Origin: JAEKLB01 sp050249235
GTDB lineage: Bacteria; Actinomycetota; Acidimicrobiia; Acidimicrobiales; CADCSY01
DNA: 64,000 bases
Direction: 5' to 3'
Assembly: GCA_050249235.1 (NCBI GenBank)
Contig: JBFWQW010000003.1
Coordinates: 1 to 64,000 of the forward strand
Shown: piece by piece, positions 42,855-51,095 of the stretch
How positions within the stretch are numbered: the first letter of the stretch is position 1
How the letters are laid out: every line of letters starts with the position of its first letter
The notes under the pieces: model-generated
Seen by the model: the letters and a program-made list of their open reading frames with translations, nothing else
The model's database searches: none
What the model was told of the DNA's origin: nothing
Translations under genes and position numbers: made by a program

Positions 42855-44084
42855 CTACCCGAAGAATGCCGCGCAGCGCTGCAGGGCGTCGGCGAGGGCG
42901 TCGACGTCGGCCTCGTCGTTGTAGACGTAGAACGACGCCCGGACGACGGCGCCCACGCCGAGGCAGCGCATGAGCGGCTTGGCGCAGTGGTGGCCGGCCC
43001 GCACGCAGACGCCTGACTGGTCGAGCACCTGGGTGACGTCGTGGGGGTGGAGGGTCTTGAAGGTGAACGACAGGACGCCGCCCTTCGACTCCGCGTCGGG
43101 CGGCCCGTGCACGACGAGGTCGTCGCCGAACCGGTCGCGCAGCACGTCGAGCGCGTATCGGGTCACCTGGATCTCGTGGGCCCGCACGTTCGCCATGCCG
43201 TAGCGCTCGAGCTCGTCGCAGGCCACGCCCAGGCCGATGGCCTCGGCGATGGGGGGGGTGCCGGCCTCGAACTTGTGCGGCAGCTCGTCGGCGACGAAGC
43301 CGTCGAGCCGGACGTCGCGGATCATCCCGCCGCCCCCGAGGAACGGCGGCATCGCCTCGAGCAGCTCGGCCCGGCCCCAGAGCACGCCGATGCCCGTCGG
43401 CCCGAGCATCTTGTGGCCGGTGAAGGCCAGGAAGTCGGCGCCGATGGCCTGGACGTCCGTGGCCAGATGGGGCGTGAACTGGGCCGCGTCCACCAGGGCC
43501 AGCGCCCCGGCGGCGTGGGCCGCCTCGACCAGGTGGTGCAGCGGGTTGATGGTGCCGAGCACGTTGGAGACGCCGGTGACGCCGAGGAGCTTGGCGCCGT
43601 CGAGCAACCGGTCGAGGTCGCCGAGGTCGAGCAGGCCGTCGGCGGTGACCGGGATGTAGCGGATCTCGAAGCCGAGCTGCTCCCGAAGGATCAGCCACGG
43701 GACGATGTTGGCGTGGTGCTCCATCTCGGTGAGCACGACGGCGTCGCCCGGACCGAGGTTGGACCGGCCCCAGCTGTGGGCGACGAGGTTGAGCGACTCG
43801 GTGACGTTCTTCGAGAACAGGATCTCGTTGCTGGCCGGCGCGTTCACGAAGCGGGCGATGCGCTCACGAGCCCGCTCGAACGCGGCGGTGGCCGCCTCGG
43901 CGAGGGCGTAGACGCCGCGGTGGACGTTGGCGTGCGTCGTCTCGTAGTAGCCCGACATCGCGTCGATGACGGCCCGTGGCTTCTGCGACGAGGCGGCCGA
44001 GTCGAGGAACACGAAGGGCCCGTCCCGGTGGGCCTCGAAGATCGGGAAGTCCTTGCGGACGGCGGCGACGTCGATGCCGGTCAT
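42855..44084 (-). CDS. sufS: Cysteine desulfurase SufS
   Basis: A 409-aa PLP-dependent class II cysteine desulfurase, the sulfur source for Suf assembly. It has the PLP-Lys motif FTGHKMLGPTG, the catalytic Cys loop RAGHHCAKPLM, and TEMEHHANIVPW near residue 120. Length is typical. The ATG lies 13 bases after the sufC copy 2 stop. With SufU downstream it forms the usual SufS-SufU sulfur relay. Confidence 0.95.
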   Translation of the reverse strand: MTGIDVAAVRKDFPIFEAHRDGPFVFLDSAASSQKPRAVIDAMSGYYETTHANVHRGVYALAEAATAAFERARERIARFVNAPASNEILFSKNVTESLNLVAHSWGRSNLGPGDAVVLTEMEHHANIVPWLILREQLGFEIRYIPVTADGLLDLGDLDRLLDGAKLLGVTGVSNVLGTINPLHHLVEAAHAAGALALVDAAQFTPHLATDVQAIGADFLAFTGHKMLGPTGIGVLWGRAELLEAMPPFLGGGGMIRDVRLDGFVADELPHKFEAGTPPIAEAIGLGVACDELERYGMANVRAHEIQVTRYALDVLRDRFGDDLVVHGPPDAESKGGVLSFTFKTLHPHDVTQVLDQSGVCVRAGHHCAKPLMRCLGVGAVVRASFYVYNDEADVDALADALQRCAAFFG

Positions 44085-44097
44085 GGTGCCTGCCTCC

Positions 44098-44913
<816 letters not shown>

Positions 44914-44921
44914 CGGGTCCG

Positions 44922-44927
44922 AGTGTA
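44922..44927 (-). promoter_or_regulatory. -10 box of sufC copy 2
   Basis: TACACT on the minus strand is 8 nt before the ATG at 44913. The shared suf motif (44947-44966) lies where the -35 region would be. Confidence 0.55.
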
Positions 44928-44946
44928 AGCGGTGCTCCCGATTCCA

Positions 44947-44966
44947 CCTATGGCCGTAGTGGAAAT
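44947..44966. promoter_or_regulatory. Putative suf operator, second copy
   Basis: CCTATGGCCGTAGTGGAAAT shares ATGGCCGTAG-GGAAAT with the sequence before sufB. Here the site is also a dyad: TTCCAC (44942-44947) and GTGGAA (44958-44963) are perfect 6-bp arms around 44948-44957. It sits between divergent sufC and the peptidase gene. Confidence 0.5.
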
Positions 44967-44995
44967 GGGCTGGTGCGCCCGCCGGCCCGGCCTCT

Positions 44996-45001
44996 TAGGG
45001 T
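44996..45001 (+). promoter_or_regulatory. -10 box of the oligoendopeptidase gene
   Basis: TAGGGT would give a leader of about 45 nt that contains the AGGAGG ribosome site at 45042-45047, 6 nt before a TTG start. This contrasts with the leaderless genes nearby. Confidence 0.45.
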
Positions 45002-45053
45002 GAGCCAGGCCGCACTCCACCCCCGCATCCGGCGGCACGACAGGAGGCCCTCG

Positions 45054-46835
45054 TTGGAGACGGAAGCGCACGAGCTCGACGCCGCCGACGTCGTCTGGGA
45101 CCTGTCCGACCTGCTCGACGGCCGGGACGACGAGGCCGCCGTCCTCGAGCTGGTCGAGCGGGCCGAGGTGCTGGGTGCCGAGCTGGCCGGGCAGCGGGGT
45201 CGGGTGGCGTCGTTCGGCCCGGGCGAGCTGGCCGCCTTCATGGGCGGGCAGGCCGAGCTGGCCGAGCTGATCGGCCGGGCCGACTCGTGGGCGTCGCTGC
45301 GGTTCGCCGCCGACGTCAACGACCCGGCCCGGGGGGCCCTGATGCAGCGGGTCGAGGAGCGGGCCACCGCCATCCAGACCGCGCTGGTGTGGTTCGAGCT
45401 GGAATGGGCCGAGCTCGACGACGATCGGGCCGACGCCCTGCTGGCCGACGGCCGGCTCGCCTTCGCCGCCCACCACCTGCGCACCGCCCGCCGCTACCGC
45501 CCCCACCTGCTGTCCGAGCCGGAGGAGGTCCTCCTCACCGAGAAGGGCGTCACCGGGCGGTCGGCCTGGTCCCGGCTCTTCAGCGAGCTGACGTCGACGA
45601 TCGAGGTCGGCCTCGACGGCCGGGTCACCACCCTCGAGGAGGGCCTCTCCAGGCTGGCCTCCGGCGATGCCGAGGTCCGCCGCCAGGCGGCGGAGGCCGT
45701 CACGGAGGCGCTGCGGCCGGGGCTGCGCACCCGGGCCTTCATCTACAACACCCTCATCCACGACAAGGCCGTGGACGACCGCCTCCGCCGGTTCCCGTCG
45801 TGGATCTCGAGCCGCAACCTCTCCAATGAGGCCAGCGACGAGTCGGTCGAGGCGCTGGTGGCGGCGGTTCGGGCGCGCTACGACATCCCGCAGCGCTGGT
45901 ACCGCCTCAAGGCCAAGCTGCTCGGCGTCGACCGATTGAAGGACTACGACCGGATGGCCGGTCTGGCAGCGGAGGACACCCGGTTCGGCTTCGACGAAGC
46001 CCGCGACCTGGTGCTCGACAGCTACCACTCGTTCTCGCCCGGGCTCGCCGACGTCGCCCGCCGCTTCTTCGACGAGCGATGGATCGACGCGCCGGCCCGG
46101 CCGGGCAAGCGGCCCGGTGCCTTCTGCGCCTACACCGTCCCGAGCGTCCACCCCTACGTCTTCCTCAACTGGACGTCGCGCCGCCGCGACGTGCTGACCC
46201 TGGCCCACGAGCTCGGCCACGGCCTGCACGCCTACCTGGCCCGTGAGCAGGGCGTGTTCCACCAGGGCACGCCGCTCACGCTGGCCGAGACCGCCTCGGT
46301 CTTCGGCGAGACCGTCACGTTCGGGCGGCTGCTGGAGGCCACCGACGACCGGGCCGCCCGCCTCTCGCTCCTCGCCGAGAACATCGAGGGCGCCATCGCC
46401 ACGGTCTTCCGCCAGACGGCGATGAACCGCTTCGAGGACGCCGCCCACACCGCCCGCCGGGGCGAGGGCGAGCTCTCGGTCGACCGCCTCGGCCAGCTGT
46501 GGTTCGACAGCCAGACGGAGATGCTCGGCGACGCCGTCGAGCTCACCGACGGCTACCGGAGCTGGTGGTCCTACGTGCCCCACTTCATCGGCACGCCCGG
46601 CTACGTGTACGCCTACGCCTACGGGCAGCTCCTCGCCCTGTCCGTCTACCGCCAGTACGAGCAGCAGGGCGCCGACTTCGTGCCCCGCTACCTCCACCTC
46701 CTGGCCTCGGGCGGCTCGATGGCCCCCGAGGACCTCGGCCGGATCGTCGGCTGCGACCTCGCCGATCCCGGGTTCTGGGACGGCGGCCTCGCCATCGTCG
46801 AGGCCCAGCTCGACGCGGCCGAAGCCGCGGTGTGA
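45054..46835 (+). CDS. pepF: Oligoendopeptidase F (M3 family)
   Basis: A 593-aa M3 zinc metallopeptidase that cleaves oligopeptides in the cytoplasm. The zinc motif HELGHGLH is followed 25-30 residues later by ETASVFGE, which gives the third ligand. The helical N-terminal half (AADVVWDLSDLLDG) is typical of the PepF/pz-peptidase group. The start is TTG 45054, because a perfect AGGAGG lies 6 nt upstream and the protein then begins METEAHELDA. It is separated from sufC by a divergent promoter region. Confidence 0.92.
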   Translation: METEAHELDAADVVWDLSDLLDGRDDEAAVLELVERAEVLGAELAGQRGRVASFGPGELAAFMGGQAELAELIGRADSWASLRFAADVNDPARGALMQRVEERATAIQTALVWFELEWAELDDDRADALLADGRLAFAAHHLRTARRYRPHLLSEPEEVLLTEKGVTGRSAWSRLFSELTSTIEVGLDGRVTTLEEGLSRLASGDAEVRRQAAEAVTEALRPGLRTRAFIYNTLIHDKAVDDRLRRFPSWISSRNLSNEASDESVEALVAAVRARYDIPQRWYRLKAKLLGVDRLKDYDRMAGLAAEDTRFGFDEARDLVLDSYHSFSPGLADVARRFFDERWIDAPARPGKRPGAFCAYTVPSVHPYVFLNWTSRRRDVLTLAHELGHGLHAYLAREQGVFHQGTPLTLAETASVFGETVTFGRLLEATDDRAARLSLLAENIEGAIATVFRQTAMNRFEDAAHTARRGEGELSVDRLGQLWFDSQTEMLGDAVELTDGYRSWWSYVPHFIGTPGYVYAYAYGQLLALSVYRQYEQQGADFVPRYLHLLASGGSMAPEDLGRIVGCDLADPGFWDGGLAIVEAQLDAAEAAV

Positions 46836-46863
46836 TGTCCGACCGGGCCGGAGGAGGAGCCGG

Positions 46864-47721
46864 GTGCTGACGGCGGTCGTGATCCACCGCGACCGGCCCG
46901 AGGCGTGCGTCTCGACCGGACGGAACCTGCTGGGCCAGGGCGTCGACCGCCTGATCGTGGTCGACAACGGCTCGCCGGCGGCGTCGGTCGACGCCGTGCG
47001 GGCCGGCCTGCCCGAGGCGGAGGTGCTCGAGCTCGGGACCAACTCCGGCTTCGGTCCGGGTGCCAACGCCGGCCTGCGGCGCTGGCTCGAGGGCGGCGAG
47101 GGCGACTGGGTGCTCGTCGCTCCCCACGACGCCGACCCTCAGCCGGGCTGCGTCGCCACCCTCGTGGCCGCCGCCGCGGCGCGGCCCCGGGCCGGCCTGG
47201 CCTGCGCCGAGTACGGCGACGGCGAGCTCAACCTGCGCCCGGTCGTGAGCCGGTTCGCGGGCGGGATCATCGGTCCGTCCGAGCGGCGCCCGGGCTGGGA
47301 GGACTGCGACTACCCGCACGGCACGCTGCTGCTCGCCAACCGGGCCTGCCTCGAGGACATCGGCCTCTTCGACGAGCGCTACTTCGCCTATTGCGAGGAG
47401 ACCGACCTCGGCATCCGGGCGTCGGCTGCCGGTTGGGAGATCGGGATCGTGTGGGGGGCGGTGGTGCGCAACCCCGGCATGGGCTCGGGCCGGGGCGTCC
47501 CCGAGTACCTCATGCTCCGCAACAGCCTGCACCTCGTCCGCTGGCACTTCGGTCGGTGGCCGGCCGCCCTGCAGCTCGTGGCGGCCAGCTGGATCACCGT
47601 GCGGGCCAGCCTGGGAGGGCGCCAGCCCCTGTTCTGGCACCGCCGGGGCCGCTTCCTCGCCCTCCGCGACTACCTGCTCGCACGGACCGGGCCCCCGCCG
47701 GTGTCGCTCACCGAGCCCTGA
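46864..47721 (+). CDS. Family 2 glycosyltransferase
   Basis: A 285-aa GT-A fold transferase resembling rhamnosyl- or galactofuranosyltransferases. It has VVDNGSP at the nucleotide pocket, NSGFGPGANAG, the metal site in PHDADPQPG, and FDERYFAYCEETDLGIRA near residue 170. There is no membrane helix. It likely builds cell-wall or surface glycans. The GTG start follows GGAGGAG by 4 nt. It is 28 bases downstream of pepF, probably in the same transcript. Confidence 0.88.
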   Translation: MLTAVVIHRDRPEACVSTGRNLLGQGVDRLIVVDNGSPAASVDAVRAGLPEAEVLELGTNSGFGPGANAGLRRWLEGGEGDWVLVAPHDADPQPGCVATLVAAAAARPRAGLACAEYGDGELNLRPVVSRFAGGIIGPSERRPGWEDCDYPHGTLLLANRACLEDIGLFDERYFAYCEETDLGIRASAAGWEIGIVWGAVVRNPGMGSGRGVPEYLMLRNSLHLVRWHFGRWPAALQLVAASWITVRASLGGRQPLFWHRRGRFLALRDYLLARTGPPPVSLTEP

Positions 47722-47824
47722 CCGGCGCCACACCGGACGCTCACATCCGGTGCCGACGATCCGGGGGTCGCACGTCGTGGGCGCCGGGATCGAGGGCGGC
47801 GCCCGCGGCGGCGGCCACCAGCTG

Positions 47825-48445
47825 CTACCAGCGCCTGGCGATCCACTCGTCGAGGTGGGGCCGCTCGTCGCCGATGGTGGTGTCGAGCCCGTGGCCGGGG
47901 AGGACGACCGTGTCCTTCGGGAGGACGAAGAGACGGCGGTCGATCTGCTCGATGATCTGGTCGAAGGCGGCGTCGCTGCCGAAGGTGTTGCCGGGACCAC
48001 CGGGGAAGAGGGTGTCGCCGCTGAACAGGATCGGGCTGCCCTCGAGCAGGAAGCACATCGAACCCGGCGTGTGGCCGGGCGTGTGCAGGGTCGACAGCCG
48101 CAGCCGGCCCACCTCGATGACGGTGTCGTCCTCGAGGATGTCGTCGTAGGACGGGAGCATGGCGGCGTCGTCGGCGGTGACGCCCACCCGGTAGCCGGCG
48201 TCGCGGACGGCCGGCACGGCCTGGATGTGGTCGGCGTGGCCGTGGGTCTCGAGGACGCGGCGCACGCCGAGGTCCCGGCACAGCTCGAGCAGGCGCTCGT
48301 GCTCGTTGGCGGCGTCGAGCAGGACGGCGTCGCCCGTCTCGCGGCAGCGCAGGACGAACACGTTGTTCTCGTACGGGCCGACGACCACCTTGTGGATCTC
48401 GGCCCGGCTGTCACGCCAGTGGAGGGTCTGCTCTTGGAGTGTCAC
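47825..48445 (-). CDS. Glyoxalase-II-like metallo-beta-lactamase hydrolase
   Basis: A 206-aa MBL-fold hydrolase. The metal motif THGHADHI (HxHxDH) is followed by HTPGHTPGSMCF, SGDTLFPGGPG and LPGHG, the order found in glyoxalase II and thioester hydrolases. It may hydrolyse a mycothiol or CoA thioester; the substrate is not determined. The GTG start at 48445 lies back to back with the acyl-CoA dehydrogenase gene, and their promoters must overlap around 48455-48462. Confidence 0.88.
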   Translation of the reverse strand: MTLQEQTLHWRDSRAEIHKVVVGPYENNVFVLRCRETGDAVLLDAANEHERLLELCRDLGVRRVLETHGHADHIQAVPAVRDAGYRVGVTADDAAMLPSYDDILEDDTVIEVGRLRLSTLHTPGHTPGSMCFLLEGSPILFSGDTLFPGGPGNTFGSDAAFDQIIEQIDRRLFVLPKDTVVLPGHGLDTTIGDERPHLDEWIARRW

Positions 48446-48502
48446 GGTGTGGGTCTAGTAAACAGGCTCGATCCGCAGCCAGCCGCCAGCAGGGGGAACC
48501 AG

Positions 48503-49618
48503 GTGAACTTCGCCTACTCCGAGGAGCAGGAAGAGCTCCGTCGCACCGTCCGGGCCTTCCTCGAGCAGAAGTCGCCCGAGACGGAGGTCCGTCGCCTGAT
48601 GGAGACCGAGGACGGGCTCGACGAGGCGGTCTGGTCCCAGATGGGGGAGCAGCTCGGCCTCCAGGGCCTCCACATCCCCGAGGAGTTCGGGGGGTCGGGG
48701 TTCAGCTACGTCGAGCTCTGCATCGTCCTCGAGGAGATGGGCCGCCGCCTGCTGGTGGCGCCGTTCTTCTCCTCGGTGGTGCTGGCCGCCAACACGTTGC
48801 TCGAGTCGGGCGACGACGCGGCCAAGAAGGAGCTGCTCCCGGGCATCGCCTCCGGTGAGACCAAGGCCACTCTCGCCCTCACCGAGGACAACGGTCGCTG
48901 GGACGAATCGGGCATCACCGCTCGGGCGACGAAGGCCGGCGACGGCTGGACGATCTCCGGCTCGAAGAGCTTCGTGCTCGACGGTGCCCTGGCCGACCTG
49001 ATCCTCGTGGCGGCCCGCACCGACGCCGGCGTGAGCCTCTTCGCCGTGCAGGGCGACGCCCCCGGCCTCACCCGCACCCGGCTGGCGACGATGGACCTCA
49101 CCCGCAAGCAGGCCCGCCTCGACCTGGCCGACACCCCAGCCCGGCTGGTCGGCACCGACGGCGGCGGCTGGGCCGTGCTGGAGACGGTGCTCGACCTGGT
49201 GAACGTGGCCCTGGTCAACGAGTCCGTCGGCGGCGCCCAGGAGGTCCTCGAGACGGCCGTGCAGTACGCCAAGGACCGCGTGCAGTTCGGGCGCCCGATC
49301 GGCTCGTTCCAGGCGATCAAGCACAAGTGCGCCGACATGCTCCTCGAGGTCGAGTCGTCGAAGTCGGCGGCCTACTACGCGGCGGCCTGCGCGGCCGAGC
49401 GCAACGACGAGCTCGCCACCACCGCCTGCCTGGCCAAGGCCTACGTGGGCGAGGCCTACTTCCACGCCGCCGCCGAGAACATCCAGATCCACGGGGGGAT
49501 CGGCTTCACGTGGGAGCACTCGGCCCACCTCTACTTCAAGCGGGCCAAGTCGTCCGAGCTGCTCTTCGGCGACCCGGCCTACCACCGCGAGCTCCTCGCG
49601 CAGCGCCTGGGCCTCTGA
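48503..49618 (+). CDS. Acyl-CoA dehydrogenase family protein
   Basis: A 371-aa flavoprotein of the acyl-CoA dehydrogenase family. It begins FAYSEEQEELRRTVRAFLEQ, then LHIPEEFGGSGFSY, ATLALTED at the FAD site, RVQFGRPIGSFQAIKH, and IQIHGGIGFTWEHSAHLYFKRA at the end. The residue at the usual catalytic Glu position was not confirmed, and such proteins also act on steroid side chains. The start is GTG 48503 with AGGGGG about 6 nt upstream. It is followed after 10 bases by a small membrane protein gene. Confidence 0.92.
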   Translation: MNFAYSEEQEELRRTVRAFLEQKSPETEVRRLMETEDGLDEAVWSQMGEQLGLQGLHIPEEFGGSGFSYVELCIVLEEMGRRLLVAPFFSSVVLAANTLLESGDDAAKKELLPGIASGETKATLALTEDNGRWDESGITARATKAGDGWTISGSKSFVLDGALADLILVAARTDAGVSLFAVQGDAPGLTRTRLATMDLTRKQARLDLADTPARLVGTDGGGWAVLETVLDLVNVALVNESVGGAQEVLETAVQYAKDRVQFGRPIGSFQAIKHKCADMLLEVESSKSAAYYAAACAAERNDELATTACLAKAYVGEAYFHAAAENIQIHGGIGFTWEHSAHLYFKRAKSSELLFGDPAYHRELLAQRLGL

Positions 49619-49628
49619 GGCTTCGGCC

Positions 49629-50081
49629 ATGGCGCTCGCCGTCGTGCTCCTCGCGCTGGCGGGGGCCGCGGTCTTCGTCATCGCCGCGGTCGTCGTGGGT
49701 CGGGAGGCCCACCGGCTCGACAACGAGGCGCCCCGCCCCGTCTTCGACCTCGACGAGGCCGTCGCCTGGGTCGCGGACCGCCTGCCGCCCGAGGTCACGG
49801 CCGCCCTCAGCCCCGACGACGTGGCCCGCATCCTCGACTGGTCGCTCGAGTGCTTCGCCACCGCCGAGCCCGACCGGAGCCTCCCCGGTGGCGAGTCCCT
49901 GGTCGAGGACGAGGACGCGGTGGCCTTCGTGCTGGAGCGGGCGGCCGCGGCCGGGCTCGACTGCACCGGGCCGCAGGTGACGGCCGTCCTGACCCAGCAA
50001 ACCGCGTACCTGGAGGCGATCGGAGCGGTACGCTCCCTCTCACCAGAGAGAGGAGGTGGTCCAGCTGAAGATTCACTGTAG
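49629..50081 (+). CDS. Small membrane-anchored protein
   Basis: A 150-aa protein with one N-terminal helix (LAVVLLALAGAAVFVIAAVVV) and a cytosolic helical domain (AVAWVADRLPPEVTAALSPDDVARILDW). It ends SPERGGGPAEDSL and has no known family. The ATG lies 10 bases after the acyl-CoA dehydrogenase stop, so the two probably share a transcript. The last ~40 bases overlap the 5' end of a candidate structured RNA. Confidence 0.75.
   Translation: MALAVVLLALAGAAVFVIAAVVVGREAHRLDNEAPRPVFDLDEAVAWVADRLPPEVTAALSPDDVARILDWSLECFATAEPDRSLPGGESLVEDEDAVAFVLERAAAAGLDCTGPQVTAVLTQQTAYLEAIGAVRSLSPERGGGPAEDSL
50029..50034 (+). promoter_or_regulatory. -10 box inside the end of the preceding gene
   Basis: TACGCT fits the local TANNNT pattern and would start transcription near 50041, just before the structured region. 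No -35 was recognised. Confidence 0.3.
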
Positions 50082-50255
50082 GACCCTGGAGGTGGTTGGC
50101 CGCTAGACGGCCGCCGGACCACCTGGCGAGTACCCGCCAACCACCCCCGAGGACCAGCGGCTGAGACCGGTCCCCTCAGCAAACCAAACGCCCCTCGGGA
50201 CACACCGGTAAGGAAATCGAAGAGAGCGGGAGCGCCACCAGCGCTCCCGCTCTCC
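50041..50255 (+). ncRNA. Candidate structured RNA or leader with pseudoknot and terminator
   Basis: A perfect Shine-Dalgarno sequence AGGAGGTG (50051-50058) is covered by a 9-bp helix: AGGTGGTCC (50054-50062) with GGACCACCT (50116-50124). A second 10-bp helix, GGTGGTTGGC (50091-50100) with GCCAACCACC (50136-50145), interleaves with the first, which makes a pseudoknot or a switch. A 6-bp hairpin (50160-50180) and a 13-bp terminator hairpin (50223-50253) follow. A short frame from GTG 50056 or CTG 50065 to TAG 50106 encodes KIHCRTLEVVGR. No known RNA family was recognised. Confidence 0.45.
50223..50253 (+). terminator. Perfect 13-bp hairpin
   Basis: AGAGCGGGAGCGC (50223-50235) pairs exactly with GCGCTCCCGCTCT (50241-50253) around the loop CACCA. 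There is no U-run. It ends the structured RNA region and lies 17 bases before the next -10 box. Confidence 0.8.
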
Positions 50256-50269
50256 GCGTCCGGGCTGTC

Positions 50270-50275
50270 TAGGGT
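50270..50275 (+). promoter_or_regulatory. -10 box of the Ada-like small gene
   Basis: TAGGGT stands 7 nt before the ATG at 50283. The GTG at 50274 overlaps the box, so ATG 50283 is preferred as the start. Confidence 0.5.
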
Positions 50276-50282
50276 GCGGGCG

Positions 50283-50492
50283 ATGTCGCGACCGAAGCAG
50301 TTCGAGGACCGCCGCTACGTCGGCGACAAGCGAAACCAGGTGGTGCACGACCTCGACCGGGTGACCGAGGCCTGCGGCCTCGACGACCTGCTCCGGGCCG
50401 AGACCTACGTGTCGTTCGGGCCCGACACGCTGGTCGAGGCGTCGAACCGGGGCTACCGGCCCTGCCGCCGTTGCGGGCCGCCCACGACCTGA
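50283..50492 (+). CDS. Small Ada-metal-site-like protein
   Basis: A 69-aa protein. RRYVGDKRNQVVHDLDRVTEACG, then YVSFGPDTLVEASNRGYRPCRRC, resembles the Ada N-terminal zinc module and the similar tails of some nucleases (VGSKRSxVYH...C...GYRPCxxC). Three Cys are present, one in TEACG and two in CRRC, so the site may be incomplete or use a His. The C-terminal codons lie in a 29-bp repeat whose second copy follows downstream. The ATG start is supported by a -10 box. Confidence 0.65.
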   Translation: MSRPKQFEDRRYVGDKRNQVVHDLDRVTEACGLDDLLRAETYVSFGPDTLVEASNRGYRPCRRCGPPTT

Positions 50493-50587
50493 CCCGCCCG
50501 GCGTCCGGGAGGTCGGGAAGGCGTCCCGGGCCGCCCACGACCTGACCCGCCCGGCTACGCCGCCGGCCGCCCGGCTACGCCGCCGGC
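50474..50587. repeat. Duplicated gene end plus 20-bp tandem repeat
   Basis: A 29-bp block at 50474-50502, which includes the stop codon of the small gene, recurs exactly at 50527-50555. Overlapping its second copy, a 20-bp unit CGCCCGGCTACGCCGCCGGC occurs twice in tandem (50548-50567, 50568-50587). Like the 21-bp array at 36589, it looks like slippage growth from the 3' end of a gene. Confidence 0.8.
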
Positions 50588-51095
50588 GGCCCGGCCGCTC
50601 CGTCCGGCCGCTCGCCCCACCCGACGTCGCCGGGGGGCCGTGCGACCCCCATCCCTGGACGGACCGGGCGCCGGGACAGGGCGCCCGGCCAGGGCCCGTC
50701 CGGCCCGATCGGGCTCGGCGCCCGACCGGGGGGCCCGGGCAGGGGGCGGTCAGAAAGCGGTCAGCAGGAGGAGACGGAGCAGTAATGCCGGCCACACCGG
50801 CCGGGAACCTGACCTCTTTATTGTCCGCCCTCGTGCCAGGAGGAGTCGGGCGGGCAGGCCGCCGAACGAGGGCCGCGGTCCGGTCCCTCGCCGCCCGGTT
50901 CGGCGTCACGGCGGTGCCCTCGGCGGGCTCCCGCCTCCCCCCCTCGTGCCACGGGGTGGTGGCCGCCGTGGTGGCGCCCCGGGAGGCGAGCCTCCCGGCG
51001 GCGAGTGCGTGCCTGGTCACGACCCGTGCGACCGGCGACGACCCGGGCCGGGGGCACGACCGTCTCATGTACGCCACACCAACGAAGGAGAGCCC
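50588..51095 (+). other. Long gene-free stretch before the first ammonium transporter
   Basis: No supported gene was found. A GC-rich frame from ATG 50785 exists, but it runs through the transporter's ribosome site and shows no domain. TATTGT at 50819-50824, in a locally AT-richer patch, is a candidate -10 box that would give a leader of about 270 nt. AAGGAG at 51085-51090 is the ribosome site for the gene at 51096. Confidence 0.4.

Noticed and set aside
50041..50255. Known RNA families (6C RNA, SRP RNA, RNase P, tmRNA, ydaO or TPP riboswitch)
   Set aside because: None of the conserved sequence blocks of these RNAs could be found; the region is kept only as an unnamed candidate.
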